46,739 nt of DNA from Candidatus Methylacidithermus pantelleriae (GCF_905250085.1 NZ_CAJNOB010000008.1:1-46739), one strand, 5' to 3'. Positions 18,963 through 28,532 are shown, numbered from the stretch's first letter. Notes: generated from the sequence alone by a model not told the origin. Translations and numbers: made by a program.

Positions 18963-20408
18963 TCAGCTCGTGTATCCGGCCGCATCGACCCTTAGCTGAT
19001 GAAATTCGGGCCGACCCAAGGTGGGCTGAAGCCCCAAGCTCGAACGTCGTCTTTGTAGTTGGCCATGGGCAACCTGACTCGCCGCAAGACAAAAACCTGC
19101 AAAAAGCCATACATACCCATGTACGCTCCCCTGTCCGGTTATTAATCCATAGAAAAGGTTAGGAGCAAGGAAACCCACAAGAATCATCGGCAACGGATTG
19201 CGCAGTTGACGTGCCGCCTTCTGCGCCCTCCAGCCTATGAACGCAAGAAGGCCACAACGGTAGGCGATATACAGCAGCCCAATTACCGGCCCTAATTCCG
19301 CAACATTCCGTGTCCAGCCTGCCTCCGCGTCGTAGGGTATTTGCCCCATACCCAATCTTAGTGCTGCATTCCCTGCAGAACCCAATCCGAATCCCAAAAA
19401 CGGAGTTTCATCCAAGACACGCCAAAACTGGCTCATATCGTACGCAATCCTGCGTACCATGAAAAATCCCCCTTCCGCTTCCGCCGCCCCAGTCCATCGC
19501 GTCACCATTGCATCAACCACCTCAGGAAAGACGTTCGTCACAAGGACCCAGCTGACTCCTCCGGCAAGAACGAGCAGCACAACAACATTAATGACCCGGC
19601 GGACATGATGAGGGGATCCAGTCCCCAAAACTGCAAAACCAAGCGTTATCAGCGCACCCAGGTAGGCCGACCTACTTCCGGAAACAAGGAGGTTGGTCAC
19701 CACCCCGACTGTGACAATCCAAAGGCTTCTCAGACTCATCGACCGATGGCAACGCGGTTGCATCCAGAAATAAAGCAAGAAAGCGACGCAACTTCCCACA
19801 AAGAGGCTCTGCCCCAGGGGGGCAGAAAAGGTTCCAGACGCGCGCACAATGTTTCCATATACTCCGAAGGCAACGAAAGCACTCTCGTCCTCTCCCATGC
19901 CGACATTGAGAGGGGAGCTGGCGGGAGCGTGGACTTGGAGCTGGCAAAGCAGCCCCATAGGAACGGAGAGATAGAGGGTCCGTCTAGCGATCTCCTCGAG
20001 CTCCTGTTTTCGTAGGACCCATTGGCAAACAAAAGCAAGCGGCAGGTAGAGAAAATAGTTCCGCCAGCCATAAGCAACCAACAAAGGCGATTGATCGAGG
20101 AACACGATCTGCAGAATGCCGATTCCAGCTCCCACAAGCGCTAGTGGAACCGCGAGCAGGAGCACTGGGGGGGGACGAGACCAAAATCCCATCCGTGCGG
20201 CCAAGAAATAAACAAGAAGAACCAGCGGATCCTTGAGAAAAAAAAGCGCCTTCTGCTGGCTGGGCAAGACCCACTTCCGAATCGCTCCCTCGAAGATGAG
20301 AAGCCAGTAGATCCAACTAATCAACCGGACGAGCAACAAGCGGTTACGCTCGGCTGCTGGAACCACAGGACCGCACCGAAGAGCTCTATGAAACGGAGAG
20401 GAGGTCAT
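18963..20408 (-). CDS. O-antigen polymerase/ligase-type membrane protein (Wzy-like)
   Basis: About 481 residues, highly hydrophobic with some ten or more membrane segments. Near the N-terminus it has WLLIFEGAIRKWVLPSQQ, close to the E-G-A-x-R-K-W-x-L-P motif common in a group of O-antigen ligase/polymerase-like proteins, and a large periplasmic loop followed by a GFGLGSAGNAA-type segment late in the chain. The inferred role is polymerising or ligating repeat units on the periplasmic side. The ATG at 20408 is preferred over a TTG at 20435; it overlaps the stop of the upstream glycosyltransferase gene by 23 bases, so the two genes are probably translated from one message. It is one of two polymerase-type proteins in the window. 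Confidence 0.85.
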   Translation of the reverse strand: MTSSPFHRALRCGPVVPAAERNRLLLVRLISWIYWLLIFEGAIRKWVLPSQQKALFFLKDPLVLLVYFLAARMGFWSRPPPVLLLAVPLALVGAGIGILQIVFLDQSPLLVAYGWRNYFLYLPLAFVCQWVLRKQELEEIARRTLYLSVPMGLLCQLQVHAPASSPLNVGMGEDESAFVAFGVYGNIVRASGTFSAPLGQSLFVGSCVAFLLYFWMQPRCHRSMSLRSLWIVTVGVVTNLLVSGSRSAYLGALITLGFAVLGTGSPHHVRRVINVVVLLVLAGGVSWVLVTNVFPEVVDAMVTRWTGAAEAEGGFFMVRRIAYDMSQFWRVLDETPFLGFGLGSAGNAALRLGMGQIPYDAEAGWTRNVAELGPVIGLLYIAYRCGLLAFIGWRAQKAARQLRNPLPMILVGFLAPNLFYGLITGQGSVHGYVWLFAGFCLAASQVAHGQLQRRRSSLGLQPTLGRPEFHQLRVDAAGYTS

Positions 20409-21420
20409 CGATGATTTGCAGGTAACGCTCCGCAATCACTCTACTCGTCAGGGGACGAAGGTGCGCGGGCGCATGCGCCAAAAGTTCCCGGAAGCGCTCT
20501 GGCTTCAAGACGAGTTCTTCAATCCTCGCCGCAAGCGCCCTCGCGTCTCCGTTTGGGAAGGTTAACCCACACGGACCGATGGCCGCTTTCAGGCCACCTC
20601 CTTCGGATCCAACTACTGCGCAGCCGCAGGCAATCCCCTCGACTGCAACGATTCCGAAGGGCTCCTGCCATATCGAAGGAACGACCAGTATCCGATGCTT
20701 TCGCATAAGCTGCGCCACTTCCTCACCCACCCGAAAACCTTCGAATTCCACCCAATCCTCCATCCCCAACTGGCGTACCCGTTCTTTCACCTCTGGCAAC
20801 ATCGGCCCATCGCCCACGAAAGTCGCACTAAGGTGGTGTCCTTTTTGCCGTAAAAGATCGAGAGCTTCGAGGAATAGAAGCGGCCCTTTCTCCTGGACCA
20901 TTCTCCCAACGAAGACGCAGTCTCGTGTCCGCTTTTCTTCCCCCGTGGTCCAAAAGATCTCCTCGTCGTAGGGGTTTGGCACAATCACGGAACTCACTGG
21001 CAAGTGTTGAGCAATCGCCTCGCTAATCGATACACAACAACCGACCCGCCGGAGAAGGCAACGAAAGGCTGCTCCCCGGACTGCCGAGAAGGAACACCAA
21101 GTTTGCACTGCCACCACAAAAGGCTTCCCAATCCCCAGAAGAGGCCAGCCAAGTCGCAAGCTGGGATGGTTTTGGAGGACGCATCGAGCGCTCGTTATTA
21201 AACGGACTACGGTGGCAGGAGACGGGCAACGAATTACAGGATAAGGGAAAGGCTCCTCCCCGTCGTATGGAGTTTCGGTAACGACGCTCACCAAGCGGCC
21301 GGCTTCCCGGAAACGCCGGGCCAGCATCTCCGTCACTGATTCGATCCCACCGATTCGCGGCCAAAAACTATAGCTCGTCAAGAGGATCTCGGTTTCCACA
21401 CCGCAAGGATCCCGACCCAT
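20386..21420 (-). CDS. Family 4 glycosyltransferase (GT-B)
   Basis: A 344-residue GT-B enzyme. The N-terminal glycine loop appears as PRIGGIESVTEMLARRF (21-37), the donor-domain entry as VFVGRMVQEKGPLLFLEAL (169-187), VGDGPM (202-207), and the retaining-family E-x7-E pair at E253/E261 in EPFGIVAVEGIACGCAVV. These are the features of Glycos_transf_1/GT4 enzymes that use nucleotide-sugar donors. The donor and acceptor cannot be told. The ATG is preceded by AAGG at seven bases. Its end overlaps the next gene (polymerase), and its start lies about 200 bases from the end of another GT4 gene. Confidence 0.93.
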   Translation of the reverse strand: MGRDPCGVETEILLTSYSFWPRIGGIESVTEMLARRFREAGRLVSVVTETPYDGEEPFPYPVIRCPSPATVVRLITSARCVLQNHPSLRLGWPLLGIGKPFVVAVQTWCSFSAVRGAAFRCLLRRVGCCVSISEAIAQHLPVSSVIVPNPYDEEIFWTTGEEKRTRDCVFVGRMVQEKGPLLFLEALDLLRQKGHHLSATFVGDGPMLPEVKERVRQLGMEDWVEFEGFRVGEEVAQLMRKHRILVVPSIWQEPFGIVAVEGIACGCAVVGSEGGGLKAAIGPCGLTFPNGDARALAARIEELVLKPERFRELLAHAPAHLRPLTSRVIAERYLQIIDDLLSVS

Positions 21421-21616
21421 GCCGACGCCTTTTGTGCCAGAGCACCCGTAAATGAAAACCCCTCCGATCCCTTCACAACGTTCTCTTTCCGAAATGCCCG
21501 ATCCAACGCAAGAACACCGAGCGCAGTTCGACGCTGGTGGTAATCCGTTCCGTTAGGCCAAGATAGCAATCCCCCGGACTTCCCAACCCACCATCGAGCT
21601 CCAAAACCCATCCGCC

Positions 21617-22789
21617 CTAAGAGAATACCTGACTCCTTGCCTCATTGCTGCTCCCCACTCGTTTGTACCATTCGATTAGCCGCCGCGCGTACGCTTCCCA
21701 CGACATTTTTTCCCGGGCCTTTCTTGCGGCGTTTTCCCCCATCCACCGCCGCCGGTCGGGATCTCGATACAATTTTTCAATTGCCTCCCCGATTCTTTCA
21801 GGAGAACGAATGGGAACGACGAACCCATTTACACCAGGATCTACCATATCCGCGGCCCCGGTATTTTCCGTGACAATTACAGGCAACCCTGATGCCATTG
21901 CTTCGAGCACCGCTAGGGAAAAACCGTCTTCGATCGAAGCGAGGGCAAAAACGGATGCGCGGTTATAAACCTCATTCACCTGATCGAAACTGCACGATCC
22001 ACCGTGACGAAATTGCCCACGATACCTCTCCAAAACAGGCACCATCTCATGATCAACCGTCCCGAAAAAAAGAAGCTCTGCGTTCTTCAGTCCCAATATC
22101 TTCCAAGCCTCCAAAAGATCCACATGGCCTTTCCGCGGCGTTATCTGAGCCACACAGAGAACTCGAAAGCCGTTCGGGTCCCTTCCCGCCGGCCGAAATC
22201 TGCGCACATCGACCCCATAGGGGATAATCTCGATTCGCTCGGCAGGATACCCGCGCGAAACAAAGGAATTCCTGATCCAACGAGAAGCAACCAAAAGATA
22301 ACTGGTTCTTTCGACCTCCTCCAAAAGCCGACGATGCCATTCATGAAAATGGGATCTTTTCTTTAGCCCCAAGCGCTCATCTTCTTCCTCTAGCAGCTTC
22401 GCCACCTGCGCTGGATGAGCATTCACCGCTTCCCCAACCACCACTGCTCCCTCCTCGTGAGCACGCGTGATGGCCCTCTTCGCAGTGCCCATAAGCATAA
22501 AATGCCACAGGTCAGCTCTCTTCCACCGCCGCAAGACTCCTGTGTCCCACAAGCCCAGATAGTAAGGCACCAACTGTTCGTAACACCAATTGCCAAGAAA
22601 GTAACTGTGGGCACGCAAAAGATACTCCTTGAGCCACAGATTGACTTCGCTCTCACGCGCTTGAGGAAGGATCCTCTTGTCCACTCTGTGCGAATAGTAA
22701 AATCGCCCCAACAGTCCCCGTTCCGCCAGATGCCCAATGTAATTATGGTAATGAAAACGTCCGCACACAGCCACATTCACACGCAGCAC
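21617..22789 (-). CDS. Family 4 glycosyltransferase (GT-B)
   Basis: A 390-residue GT-B glycosyltransferase. Seen are IIPYGVDVRRFRP (188-200), VLCVAQITPRKGHVDLLEAW (210-229), and SIEDGFSLAVLEAMASGLPV (285-304), where an Asp (288) takes the place of the first Glu of the E-x7-E pair with the second Glu at 296, a variant known in GT4 enzymes. The end ENTGAADMVDPGVNGFVVP is the usual sugar-nucleotide loop region. The N-terminal 100 residues are less typical and probably bind the acceptor. It starts with GTG, well supported by GGAGGT seven bases before it. The substrates are unknown. Confidence 0.93.
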   Translation of the reverse strand: MLRVNVAVCGRFHYHNYIGHLAERGLLGRFYYSHRVDKRILPQARESEVNLWLKEYLLRAHSYFLGNWCYEQLVPYYLGLWDTGVLRRWKRADLWHFMLMGTAKRAITRAHEEGAVVVGEAVNAHPAQVAKLLEEEDERLGLKKRSHFHEWHRRLLEEVERTSYLLVASRWIRNSFVSRGYPAERIEIIPYGVDVRRFRPAGRDPNGFRVLCVAQITPRKGHVDLLEAWKILGLKNAELLFFGTVDHEMVPVLERYRGQFRHGGSCSFDQVNEVYNRASVFALASIEDGFSLAVLEAMASGLPVIVTENTGAADMVDPGVNGFVVPIRSPERIGEAIEKLYRDPDRRRWMGENAARKAREKMSWEAYARRLIEWYKRVGSSNEARSQVFS

Positions 22790-23475
22790 GGCTACGACCT
22801 CCGCTAATTCTGTGTACCCGAGTGGCGCTCATAGAACAATGATGTGCCTGGCCAGCCCATCTCTAGAACTACAATCATACGTTACTGATACGCAAGACAA
22901 ACATCCCTAGTTGGCACTCCATGAGCCAGTTGAGACCGACTGGCTTGACCGTGCTCCTAAGAATGCATTCTTAAGCCAGAAAGGATCCCCCTGCCCTGGT
23001 GGTTTTCGGCCGCGTTTTCCCCCGGGAAGGCCAACACCACGAGTTTTTCATTCTCCTCGCAGAACCACAGCGTGAACAAACACGATCAGCCAGGATTACC
23101 CTCTTCGTCCCAACGAAGCATTCGCAAATCAAACCATTCGCAGCAACGGCGCTTCACACACCGGCACGTCATCTTATTTCCTTTTCCTTTTCACACCTAG
23201 AGCGGCCATCCCCGAGTGCCACCATGAGAAAAAGGCCACCGACCCCCTCCGATGCACCCTCAAAGCGACCTTTTTTGCACCTGCCCTCCGCCGCTTATCT
23301 CTCGAGGGTGATCCCAATCGCTCTAGACAACGACCCTTATGGACCGATCTTCTGGCCCAACAAGCTAGCCACAACGGAAGATCACATTCGCAACCAACGG
23401 CAAAGCCAAAGCGTCTCCTCCTGGATTTTTTTTCTTTTCTTCGATTTGCTCGGCCTCAACCACGCCTGAACTTCT
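22790..23475. other. Gene-free spacer
   Basis: About 690 bases between an FkbM gene and the glycosyltransferase downstream. Apart from the ribosome binding site at 22797-22802 I see no gene, no recognisable remnant and no clear terminator. The plus-strand frame at 22999-23469 has no homology I can name and runs against the direction of all genes here. Confidence 0.4.
22797..22802 (-). promoter_or_regulatory. Ribosome binding site for a GTG start
   Basis: GGAGGT on the minus strand, seven bases from the GTG at 22789. It fixes the start of the downstream GT4 glycosyltransferase on a non-ATG codon. Confidence 0.65.
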
Positions 23476-24411
23476 TTAAGAAGACTCGATCTTCTCAATT
23501 CCGAACTCGGCCGCCAAAACTCGTTCCCTTACCCAATCGATTTTTTCCTCAGCAATGATCAAACAATTAGCCCTCACTCGCCATGGCGCGTCCCTCCAAT
23601 CAAACTCCCCCCGCTCCGCATCAAATATCCCCATGCGGTATCCCTTACGTCGCAACCGGGCAGCCAATTCTTCCTCACTTACGCCAAATCGCCTACACTT
23701 CCCGTTAATCTCCACGATCCAAACCGGTGGATTCCGGTTCGATAAAAGCCTTTCCGCACCCTCGAGAGCGAGCGGTTCAGCTCCTTCGATATCTAATTTC
23801 GCCAGAGCATAGTCACCGTGAAGCGCGTCGTCTAACCGGACACATTCCACCTGGCAGGTATCATTCCTCTCCTTTGCGTCTTCGACCAACTCGCTAAGCG
23901 CATCTTTTCCACTCACAAACTGTCCAATTCCAGGCCGATTCGTGGCGGCCACTTCATGCACCCTTACCCAGAAAAAGCCGTTCAGTATAACATTATCCCG
24001 AAGGCGCTGTGCCGAACAACGGTCAGGTTCAAATGCCTCTATCTTTCCTCTCTGACCAACTCTCTTGGCAGCCAAGAGCGTCCAAAGTCCGACGTTGGCC
24101 CCGACATCAATGAACCCATCTCCCGGCCGCAGATATCGCAGCATAAAGACCATATCGTCAAACTCGGGTAACCCTCTACAATAAACAGCAAGACTTGACT
24201 GCACGCTGTTCCGATAACACCAGATCCGCACCCCACTCGGAAGGGTCACTACTTTGGGGCGGAGCGTCAGTCTTTTCTGAATCTGCCACATAGCCAAACG
24301 GCCCAATGCTCGCACCCTTCCCTCTTTATTCGCTGGATGAGTCCAAATAAACTGCAAAAGATGCAGGACGTCCTTACATCTTTTGTGCAACGCCACGCGT
24401 CCGAATGCCAT
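23476..24411 (-). CDS. FkbM-family methyltransferase (second of three)
   Basis: A 311-residue FkbM protein. Motif I is GFIDVGANVGLWTLLAAKR (99-117), followed by KIEAFEPDRCSAQRLRDNV, and the family block AKLDIEGAEPLALEGAERLL late in the chain. The N-terminal 95 residues, with VTLPSGVRIWCY, resemble the leader region of other FkbM proteins. It begins with ATG without a strong ribosome binding site. Its upstream neighbour is a decayed transposase, and the next active gene upstream is 1.6 kb away, so it probably has its own promoter. Inferred to methylate a sugar hydroxyl in the repeat unit. Confidence 0.93.
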   Translation of the reverse strand: MAFGRVALHKRCKDVLHLLQFIWTHPANKEGRVRALGRLAMWQIQKRLTLRPKVVTLPSGVRIWCYRNSVQSSLAVYCRGLPEFDDMVFMLRYLRPGDGFIDVGANVGLWTLLAAKRVGQRGKIEAFEPDRCSAQRLRDNVILNGFFWVRVHEVAATNRPGIGQFVSGKDALSELVEDAKERNDTCQVECVRLDDALHGDYALAKLDIEGAEPLALEGAERLLSNRNPPVWIVEINGKCRRFGVSEEELAARLRRKGYRMGIFDAERGEFDWRDAPWRVRANCLIIAEEKIDWVRERVLAAEFGIEKIESS

Positions 24412-26007
24412 CTTGGCGCTTTGCCCGCCGAGCCTTGTCAGCAGGACAACGCGTTAGTTAGCCAAAACGGGAACTTCAATGAGAAGGGAAGCTATAGTCA
24501 AATGTCGTCTGTGAGGACCCTTATGTTGGTCAGGTAGCGTTGCTGCTTTCGTCGTCCTCTGGGCTAACTTCTATACCATCCTGACTGAACGACTCGGATC
24601 ACCCTCGGAAGATGCTCAAATGTAAGGATACGACACCATTACCTCTGGAGCGGTCCTGGCAGGTTTGGAGATCGTGACGAGAATGGTCCTTTTCTTGACA
24701 CCTCTCTTGTTTTTCTCCCTTCGGTGCCGGACGGTAGCAAAAAGAATTTCAATGGGGATCGTGGTTCTAATATAAGGTCTGCGCTCACCAGGAAAATCAT
24801 AGAAAGCCGACCACTTCTCCCAGTCCTTCTTCCCGTTATCTGCCCCTTCTGATACTTGTGAAGCAGGAGATCCTGAGAAAGTAATCGAAAGCCATTTCTC
24901 GCACCGCCTTGGAATTGGAGCATGCGAGATCTGGCGCAGCGGCTCTTTGGCCCTGGGGTTCCATTGCTCTCGGAAGGTAATGCACGACGTTTGCCGCTTT
25001 GTGGACCGCGAGCGCTCGTGGCGGCTCTTTAGAACCGACTTCCAAAAAGTCTGGCCAGAAGAGCCCAAGGCCACCGTCTCCTATCGCTCAATCCGCAGCA
25101 ACGTGTAACCCAGCTGGTTTGAGTCCTAAACGCACTTCCCGCCATCTCTGCGTGAATTCCCGTACGGGCTCCTCCCGCAACACCCATCTTCTATGGGTAA
25201 GAAATTGTTTTCCCCACGATCGCGGACGCACCGCGTGACCGTAGCACACAACCTTTGATAATCCGCCCCACGTCGGCGCTGCCAGTCCCACTGGCTCACC
25301 ACTCCATGTTGATAGGATAGATCCCCACGACGCCAGCTCGCATACTTCTTTTGCCATTGGCGCGTTGGGGCTTGCTTGAGTACCGAGAAGGATAACCCTT
25401 GCGCTTTCGGCCCCAGTACCCACTGCCGTGGCCCTGGGCCTCTTGTAGTGATCATTTCTCTTAACCAAAACCCCAAGGCAAGGCTGCCTCCAACTGGTGA
25501 GCCGTCCCAACGTGCGCAGGGGCGAAGGAGGGTCGAAAACCACCGAGCCCCGATGCCAGCTCCTCAGCGTAGAACTTTTCCACGACATAACGCCTCTCCC
25601 TGAGGGAATATGCCGAACTGGGGAGACACGCATTTCGGACCACCGCTCGCTACCTCGCTCATTCCGAAGATGCGTCTACCGATCCAGACAATTCCTCCAT
25701 TTCCCCTTAAGAAGCCTCCTGGATCCTGAGGCTAACTTGCTCTCTCAGGAAGTCGGTCAAACTACCCACAATCACCTCTCATGCACCAAATCTAGCTCCG
25801 TCCTTTTGACTCACAGCGGCATACGTTCTTGCCTCTTTCCGTTCTTCTCCAACCGATTTTTTAAGAGGAAGCGACTTTCGATCTTAGCCCTGAAAACCGT
25901 CTTCTTCCCTTAACGCCTTCCCACGATCCTCGCTTTTCGTTTGAATAGAGCCAAAACTCGACGTCCAAGCCTTCGGGTGACCCCAGCCCGTCCGAAGAAC
26001 CTTTTCT
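24412..26007. other. 1.6 kb gap holding a transposase remnant
   Basis: The gap separates the polymerase gene (upstream) from the FkbM gene (downstream). Most of it is the decayed IS256-type transposase at 24616-25640. The remaining upstream part, 25640-26007, shows no recognisable coding fragment, inverted repeat or terminator. Confidence 0.5.
24616..25640 (-). pseudogene. Decayed IS256-family transposase (copy C)
   Basis: This is the clearest of the three remnants. In order on the minus strand: TAHQLEAALPW (about 25500) for S.E.LLPWLYLKG, then VLGPKAQGLSFSVLK and YASWRRGDLSYQHGV (about 25415-25300) for LLGP.A.GLS...I.RLK and W..RDLS...YVY. WREVRLGLKPAGL, a stop, then AIGDGGLGLFW (about 25090-25055) corresponds to LAVGDGALGFW with the catalytic Asp kept. 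VHKAANVVHYLPRAMEPQGQ (about 25000-24940) corresponds to the WVHKTANVLDKLPKS.QP.AK block. FYDFPGERRPYIRTTIPIE (about 24810-24755) then FATVRHRREKNKRG matches FYDFPAEHW.H.RTTNPIESTFATVRHRT..TKG, with the catalytic Glu kept. At least three frame changes and an internal stop separate these pieces. Terminal repeats were not found. Confidence 0.93.
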
Positions 26008-27459
26008 TTATCCCAAAGTATTTTCCTTATTTGAATGAATCGCTCTTAAACAAGAGACACCACTGGCCGAAAAGGACCCGTTACTTACAAAATAATGATG
26101 AGATTTACCTTCTTTGAAGAAGCTCCATCCAGCACCCAAGAGAAGAGCAATATACAATTGGATCGCAGGAATTTGAAAAGGAAAGTCGAAAAAAGCATGG
26201 ATCGAAACCCCAAAGAGGGAGAGGATAATACCCCAACATACTTTTGAGCCTGACCGAAGGAACCTATGCACCCAGCCAACAAGCCCGCCCGCGTACCACA
26301 CAACCCAAACAATGAACCCCACCCACCCCCATTCAATAATCGTCTGAAGGTAATCCTCATGTGCTGTTTCCCAACGAAAGCCAGCCAGGCTACCAAGCCT
26401 TCCGAATTTGATTAACCCGAATACAGCTTCAAATGTTCCTGGTCCAAATCCCCAAAGGCCCGCCTTGCGAACAAGAAAAAGACAGGCTCTCCAAGCTGCT
26501 ACTCGGCCGGGATCCCAAAGAGACTGATGACGTTTCCAGGCTAAATCCCCGATTCCTGGGGAAACCAAAAGACCGATCCCAAGCACAAGGCCAAGGCTAG
26601 CCCCGTAAACAATCCATGAAAAGCCACGGCCAAGAATCAACCGCTCTCCGTGGCACTGACAAAGCCGGGCAATGATTGGGTAGAGCCCCCATCCCATCCA
26701 AAGCACTGCTGCAATGACAAGCGAACCCATCGACGCATTTACCAGAAGTCCGACAACCAAGATTAGCCAGGTGCAAGACCAGAAGGCGCGACCCAACCAC
26801 CCGCCCGGTTTTCCCAAGTGACGAAGAAGCTGGGCAAAGCAGGGGGGCCAAACCACGTTCAGAAATGCCCCCGCTGCACCGTGATAACGAAAAAAACCAA
26901 ACTCGGTTCCGATTTCGTTTCTCCTCCAGAGCCAAACAAGAAACGGATCCCGAAAAAGCCTGCCCCCTATCCCCACTAAACTCACAACACCCCCGACAAC
27001 TGCCATCCACAAAACCAGCCGTTCGCGCTCTTGATCCGGTAGAAACAAATCGCAACTTACAACGGACAGTCCCATGACAACTGTTACCCATCGCATCGTG
27101 TCGACCGACATCCCCGCATCAGCCGTCCCGGGGACCCAAGGACAAGCCTTGGCCACTGGAAGAATCACGTGAAGGTACGGCACGTACGTCCCCTCCGGAT
27201 TCGCGGCTATGGCCCAGCCCTGAAGAAGAAGAAACCCAGCACTCCCCCCAAGCAAAAAGGGAATCCTCGGAAGCCTTCCGGCCCAAAGATACTCCGCTAC
27301 CCTAACCAGGCAGGTCCCTGCACCCAACACAACAAGGATCGTTTTCCACGGTTCTCGTGTCGAACTGTAAAGACACGGACCTGCTACCATCGTCAGGAAA
27401 AGCAACCCCAAGGTAACTCTTGAATTCCTCACACCACAATTCCCCTTTTCCGCAAACAC
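26008..27459 (-). CDS. O-antigen ligase/polymerase family protein (Wzy_C)
   Basis: A 483-residue polytopic membrane protein with about ten to twelve hydrophobic segments. The Wzy_C/O-antigen ligase hallmark is visible late in the chain: GLWGFGPGTFEAVFG, followed about 20 residues on by TAHEDYLQTIIEWGWVGF, the conserved G-x-G-x-G-x-F and H-x-x-Y-L-x-x-x-x-E-x-G pattern of the periplasmic loop. It starts at a GTG with GAGGAG about eight bases upstream. Another GTG at 27432 with AGGGG is possible. It follows the epimerase gene by about 100 bases and is probably in the same operon. Whether it polymerises repeat units or ligates them to a lipid or protein cannot be told from sequence. Confidence 0.9.
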   Translation of the reverse strand: MFAEKGNCGVRNSRVTLGLLFLTMVAGPCLYSSTREPWKTILVVLGAGTCLVRVAEYLWAGRLPRIPFLLGGSAGFLLLQGWAIAANPEGTYVPYLHVILPVAKACPWVPGTADAGMSVDTMRWVTVVMGLSVVSCDLFLPDQERERLVLWMAVVGGVVSLVGIGGRLFRDPFLVWLWRRNEIGTEFGFFRYHGAAGAFLNVVWPPCFAQLLRHLGKPGGWLGRAFWSCTWLILVVGLLVNASMGSLVIAAVLWMGWGLYPIIARLCQCHGERLILGRGFSWIVYGASLGLVLGIGLLVSPGIGDLAWKRHQSLWDPGRVAAWRACLFLVRKAGLWGFGPGTFEAVFGLIKFGRLGSLAGFRWETAHEDYLQTIIEWGWVGFIVWVVWYAGGLVGWVHRFLRSGSKVCWGIILSLFGVSIHAFFDFPFQIPAIQLYIALLLGAGWSFFKEGKSHHYFVSNGSFSASGVSCLRAIHSNKENTLG

Positions 27460-27563
27460 GAAACGCTCCTCCCCTCACGCTCCATCTTAAACGATCCCAA
27501 CCGACTTCCCACCATAATACACACCTCTCATGAAATCACCCGTCGCACCTTCCCCTATTCTTC

Positions 27564-28532
27564 CTACCGTGCCAACCCCCTCCGCGACAGCTCCGCGTAA
27601 ATCCACCGATACGTTTTCTCTAAGCCCACTTCCAAGCGCGTAGTTGGCTCCCAACCTAGCACTGCCCGTAAACGGCTATTATCGCTATTGCGTCCCCGAA
27701 CCCCCTGAGGTTTATCGGCCTCAAACACAAGTTTGACCTCCTTCCCGGAAATATCCGCAACCATTTTCGCAAGTTCCGCTATGCAAACCATTCGGTCGCT
27801 CCCGAGATTGATCGGCTCCTGCCATTGCGACCGCATAATCCTAACAATCCCCTCCACACAATCGTCCACATAAAGAAATGATCGGGTTTGTTTCCCATCC
27901 CCCCATACTTCCACAACACCCCTTGGTTCCGCCATGGCAACCTTCCGGCACAAGGCAGCCGGAGCCTTTTCCCGTCCCCCTTCGTAAGTACCTAATGGTC
28001 CAAAAACATTATGAAACCTTGCCACACGTATTTTTAACTCCGTCTCTTCTCCATAATATTGATAAAGCTTTTCTGAGAAAAGTTTTTCCCAACCATACCC
28101 TTCCTCCGGCTCAGCAGGATAGGCATCTTCCTCCTTCAACGGCCGAATGTCCTCCTCCCTCTGACGGTATGCCGGATACACACATGCTGAAGAGGAAAAA
28201 AATACCCTCTCCACACCATTGTGGAACGCCGCCTCCAAGACGTGAGCATTAATCAAAACATTGTTCCGCGCCACCTCCCTTCGGTAACGTGAAATGTACC
28301 CAATTCCTCCCATATCCGCCGCCAGCTGGTACACTTCCTCAATACCCTGGGTAACTTTCCTGCACACAGCCTCATCCCGCAGATCATTGATCCAAAATTC
28401 ATCCGCTTTGCTCGGCTCGAACTCCGGTCGTTTAAGATCTACACCCCGGACCCACTCCCCTCTTTCCTTTAAGTAGTTCACTAAGTGATGTCCAATGAAT
28501 CCACCGGCGCCTGCCACTAAGATCCGTCTCAT
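27564..28532 (-). CDS. gme: GDP-mannose 3,5-epimerase
   Basis: A 322-residue short-chain dehydrogenase/epimerase, matching GDP-mannose 3,5-epimerase along its length. The NAD-binding GxxGxxG is at 8-14, followed by AADMGGIGYI (71-80). SSACVYP (114-120) carries the catalytic Cys117, YGWEK (146-150) the Tyr/Lys pair, and GGREKAPAALCRK (185-197) the catalytic Lys189. GVRGRNSDN (277-285) is the GDP-binding block also seen in plant enzymes. The enzyme converts GDP-D-mannose into GDP-L-galactose (and GDP-L-gulose). In plants it serves ascorbate synthesis; a characterised bacterial enzyme is known from Methylacidiphilum. Here it most likely supplies L-galactose or L-gulose for the polysaccharide. 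Its ATG overlaps the stop of the WcaI-like gene (ATGA), and a GGAGGG lies five bases before it. Confidence 0.95.
   Translation of the reverse strand: MRRILVAGAGGFIGHHLVNYLKERGEWVRGVDLKRPEFEPSKADEFWINDLRDEAVCRKVTQGIEEVYQLAADMGGIGYISRYRREVARNNVLINAHVLEAAFHNGVERVFFSSSACVYPAYRQREEDIRPLKEEDAYPAEPEEGYGWEKLFSEKLYQYYGEETELKIRVARFHNVFGPLGTYEGGREKAPAALCRKVAMAEPRGVVEVWGDGKQTRSFLYVDDCVEGIVRIMRSQWQEPINLGSDRMVCIAELAKMVADISGKEVKLVFEADKPQGVRGRNSDNSRLRAVLGWEPTTRLEVGLEKTYRWIYAELSRRGLAR

Noticed and set aside
18940-18965. Hairpin GACTC-TGG-GAGTC just after the 18963 polymerase gene as a terminator
   Set aside because: The stem is only five pairs and no T-run follows on the minus strand.
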